Shown one piece after another: positions 15,337 to 17,190 of a stretch of 17,190 nucleotides of DNA. Position 1 is the stretch's first letter. Each line of letters opens with the position of its first letter. Source of the DNA: Paracoccaceae bacterium (lineage in GTDB: Bacteria > Pseudomonadota > Alphaproteobacteria > Rhodobacterales > Rhodobacteraceae); NCBI GenBank assembly GCA_026709725.1, contig JAPOSK010000002.1, forward strand, positions 1 through 17,190. The letters are read 5' to 3'. The notes below the pieces were generated by a model that saw only the letters and a program-made list of their open reading frames with translations, did not search any database and was not told the DNA's origin. A program made the translations under genes and the position numbers.

Positions 15337-17139
15337 GTGAGGATGACAACAGAAGAGGCTTTTATCAAGGTTCTGCAGATGCATGGTATTGAGCATGCAT
15401 TCGGGATCATCGGATCGGCAATGATGCCGGTTTCAGATCTTTTCCCCGAGGCCGGGATCACCTTTTGGGATGGTGCGCACGAGTGCAATTCCGGCATGAC
15501 CGCTGACGGCTATACACGGGCCACAGGCAGGATGTCCATGATGATTGCACAAAATGGTCCCGGGATCACCAATTTCGTGACTCCCGTCAAGACAGCCTAC
15601 TGGAACCATTCACCGATCCTGCTCGTCACCCCCCAGGCCGCCAACAGAACCATCGGCCAGGGCGGTTTTCAGGAAATTGAGCAGATGAAACTTTTTGAGG
15701 ATATGGTCTGCTATCAGGAAGAGGTTCGTGACCCGACACGGATTGCTGAAGTTCTCAACCGGGTGATTGGCAGGGCGTGGCGCAGCTGTGCACCGGCACA
15801 GATCAATATCCCGCGTGATCTCTGGACCCAGGTTATCGACATCGAACTGCCACAGCTCGTCCGCATTGAGCGCCCCAGCGGCGGCAGGGAGGCCATCGCC
15901 AGAGCTGCCGAACTGCTTTCCCGTGCCCGCTTCCCCGTCATTGTCAACGGGGCCGGTGTGGTCATCGGTGAGGCCATCTCCCACTCTGCCCGTCTCGCTG
16001 AGCGTCTGGATGCACCTGTCTGTTGCGGGTATCAGCACAATGATGCCTTCCCCGGCTCCCATCCACTGTCTGTCGGTCCTCTTGGCTACAACGGCTCGCG
16101 GGCAGCCATGGAACTGATTGCCAGGGCGGATGTCGTTCTGGCACTGGGAACCCGCCTGAATCCGTTCTCGACACTGCCGGGCTATGGAATCGACTACTGG
16201 CCGGAAAACGCCAAAATCATCCAGGTGGATATCAATGCGGACCGAATCGGTCTGACCAAAAAGGTCACTGTGGGGATCCAGGGTGATGCGGGTCTGGTGG
16301 CCACCCAATTGCTTGAGTCCCTGTCTGATGATGCCGGAAATTCCGACCGTGAAGACCGCAGGGCAGCCATTGCAAAGGCCAAATCGCACTGGGCGCAGCA
16401 GCTGGCATCAATGGATCATGAAGAGGATGATCCGGGGACCAGCTGGAATGAACGGGCACGGCAAAAGGATCCCGATCGCATGAGTCCGCGGCAGGCATGG
16501 CGGGTGATCCAGGATGTCCTGCCCAGCACCGCCATTATTTCATCCGATATCGGTAACAACTGCGCCATCGGCAATGCCTATCCGACTTTTGAACAGGGAC
16601 GGATGTATCTGGCTCCGGGACTCTTTGGCCCCTGTGGCTACGGGCTTCCTTCCATTATCGGTGCAAAGATCGGCCGTCCTGATATACCCGTTGTCGGTTT
16701 TGCCGGCGATGGGGCCTTCGGGATTTCAATGAACGAGATGACGTCGTGCAGTCGTCCGGAGTGGCCAGCCATTACGATGATCGTCTTTCGGAACTACCAA
16801 TGGGGAGCCGAGAAACGCAACACCACCCTGTGGTTCGATGACAACTTCGTTGGCACCGAACTCGACACCAACGTGTCATTTGCCGGCATTGCCCGTGCCT
16901 GTGGCATGAAGGGTGTGGTTGTGACCACAACACATGAACTCAGCGAAGCCCTCAGAACAGCCATTGACGCCCAGATGACAGCAGACACAACCACTTTCAT
17001 CGAGGTTGTCCTCAATCAGGAGCTCGGTGAACCCTTCCGCCGTGATGCCATGAAAAAACCCGTGTGCATCGCCGGTATCGACAAGGCCGATATGCAACCC
17101 CAGGCCACCATGCACCCGGCCCGGTCCCTTGCGGTCTGA
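15337..17139 (+). CDS. xsc: Sulfoacetaldehyde acetyltransferase (ThDP enzyme)
   Basis: Xsc splits sulfoacetaldehyde with phosphate into acetyl phosphate and sulfite, the desulfonation step in taurine and other C2-sulfonate catabolism. 600 residues, full length. The N-terminus (TTEEAFIKVLQMHGIEHAFG, then IIGSAMMPVSDLFPEAG) is characteristic of Xsc rather than acetolactate synthase. E49 in the HEC motif is the ThDP-activating Glu; a central domain follows; GDG at 457-459 with N486 in NYQWGAEKRN forms the ThDP/Mg site. The GTG start at 15337 has AGGAGA 7 nt upstream; ATG 15343 is the alternative. It sits 27 nt after dnaQ with no visible terminator or promoter, so co-transcription is possible. 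No pta or taurine-oxidation gene is within the window. Confidence 0.93.
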   Translation: MRMTTEEAFIKVLQMHGIEHAFGIIGSAMMPVSDLFPEAGITFWDGAHECNSGMTADGYTRATGRMSMMIAQNGPGITNFVTPVKTAYWNHSPILLVTPQAANRTIGQGGFQEIEQMKLFEDMVCYQEEVRDPTRIAEVLNRVIGRAWRSCAPAQINIPRDLWTQVIDIELPQLVRIERPSGGREAIARAAELLSRARFPVIVNGAGVVIGEAISHSARLAERLDAPVCCGYQHNDAFPGSHPLSVGPLGYNGSRAAMELIARADVVLALGTRLNPFSTLPGYGIDYWPENAKIIQVDINADRIGLTKKVTVGIQGDAGLVATQLLESLSDDAGNSDREDRRAAIAKAKSHWAQQLASMDHEEDDPGTSWNERARQKDPDRMSPRQAWRVIQDVLPSTAIISSDIGNNCAIGNAYPTFEQGRMYLAPGLFGPCGYGLPSIIGAKIGRPDIPVVGFAGDGAFGISMNEMTSCSRPEWPAITMIVFRNYQWGAEKRNTTLWFDDNFVGTELDTNVSFAGIARACGMKGVVVTTTHELSEALRTAIDAQMTADTTTFIEVVLNQELGEPFRRDAMKKPVCIAGIDKADMQPQATMHPARSLAV

Positions 17140-17190
17140 GTCCACCTCCTGCCGTGTGTTGGCGTCTGCAACGTGATGGCGGAGTCCACC

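Noticed and set aside
17138..17190. 9-bp direct repeat GAGTCCACC at 17138-17146 and 17182-17190
   Set aside because: Too short, one copy overlaps the xsc stop, and the second is cut by the window end, so nothing can be concluded.

Overview
The window looks like a chromosomal segment of an alphaproteobacterium of moderate to high G+C. This rests on recognisable protein families and gene order: an AddA/AddB helicase-nuclease pair of the alphaproteobacterial type next to tsaE and trxA, an accD-folC block, and an aroE-coaE-dnaQ block. I cannot place it below class. No tRNA, rRNA, CRISPR array, insertion sequence or prophage was recognised.

Layout. Positions 1-457 are non-coding as far as I can see and contain a perfect 42-bp palindrome (54-95) and other dyads. 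An orphan AAA/Orc1-like ATPase follows (458-1633, +), convergent with a glycerophosphodiester phosphodiesterase (1696-2472, -). A divergent intergenic region with a nested dyad (2527-2568) leads into a tight plus-strand operon: accD (2608-3525), an SDR-fold protein lacking the usual catalytic Tyr and Lys (3522-4223), and folC (4241-5536). This converges, with only 9 nt between stop codons, on a minus-strand operon transcribed tsaE (12781-12299) -> addB (12302-9382) -> addA (9395-5874) -> trxA (5872-5546). Its genes overlap by 4 and 14 nt, then are separated by 1 nt. A 374-nt divergent promoter region (12782-13155) separates it from the plus-strand run aroE (13156-13992), coaE (13997-14602), dnaQ (14590-15309) and xsc (15337-17139).

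Functionally this is mostly housekeeping: malonyl-CoA supply, folate, t6A tRNA modification, double-strand-break processing, thiol redox, shikimate and CoA synthesis, and replication proofreading. A sulfonate-catabolism enzyme (Xsc) is appended to the last run. The most notable observation is that addB is not one open frame. The first 72 codons lie in one frame and the remaining ~901 in the -1 frame. The two frames are open together only in a 34-nt window, and that window contains CCCAAAA, which has the X-XXY-YYZ form of a -1 slippery heptamer with an SD-like stretch upstream. It is either a one-base loss in a C run (mutation or assembly error) or a candidate programmed frameshift. Other points worth a second look are the 42-bp palindrome, the atypical SDR between accD and folC, and the position of xsc.
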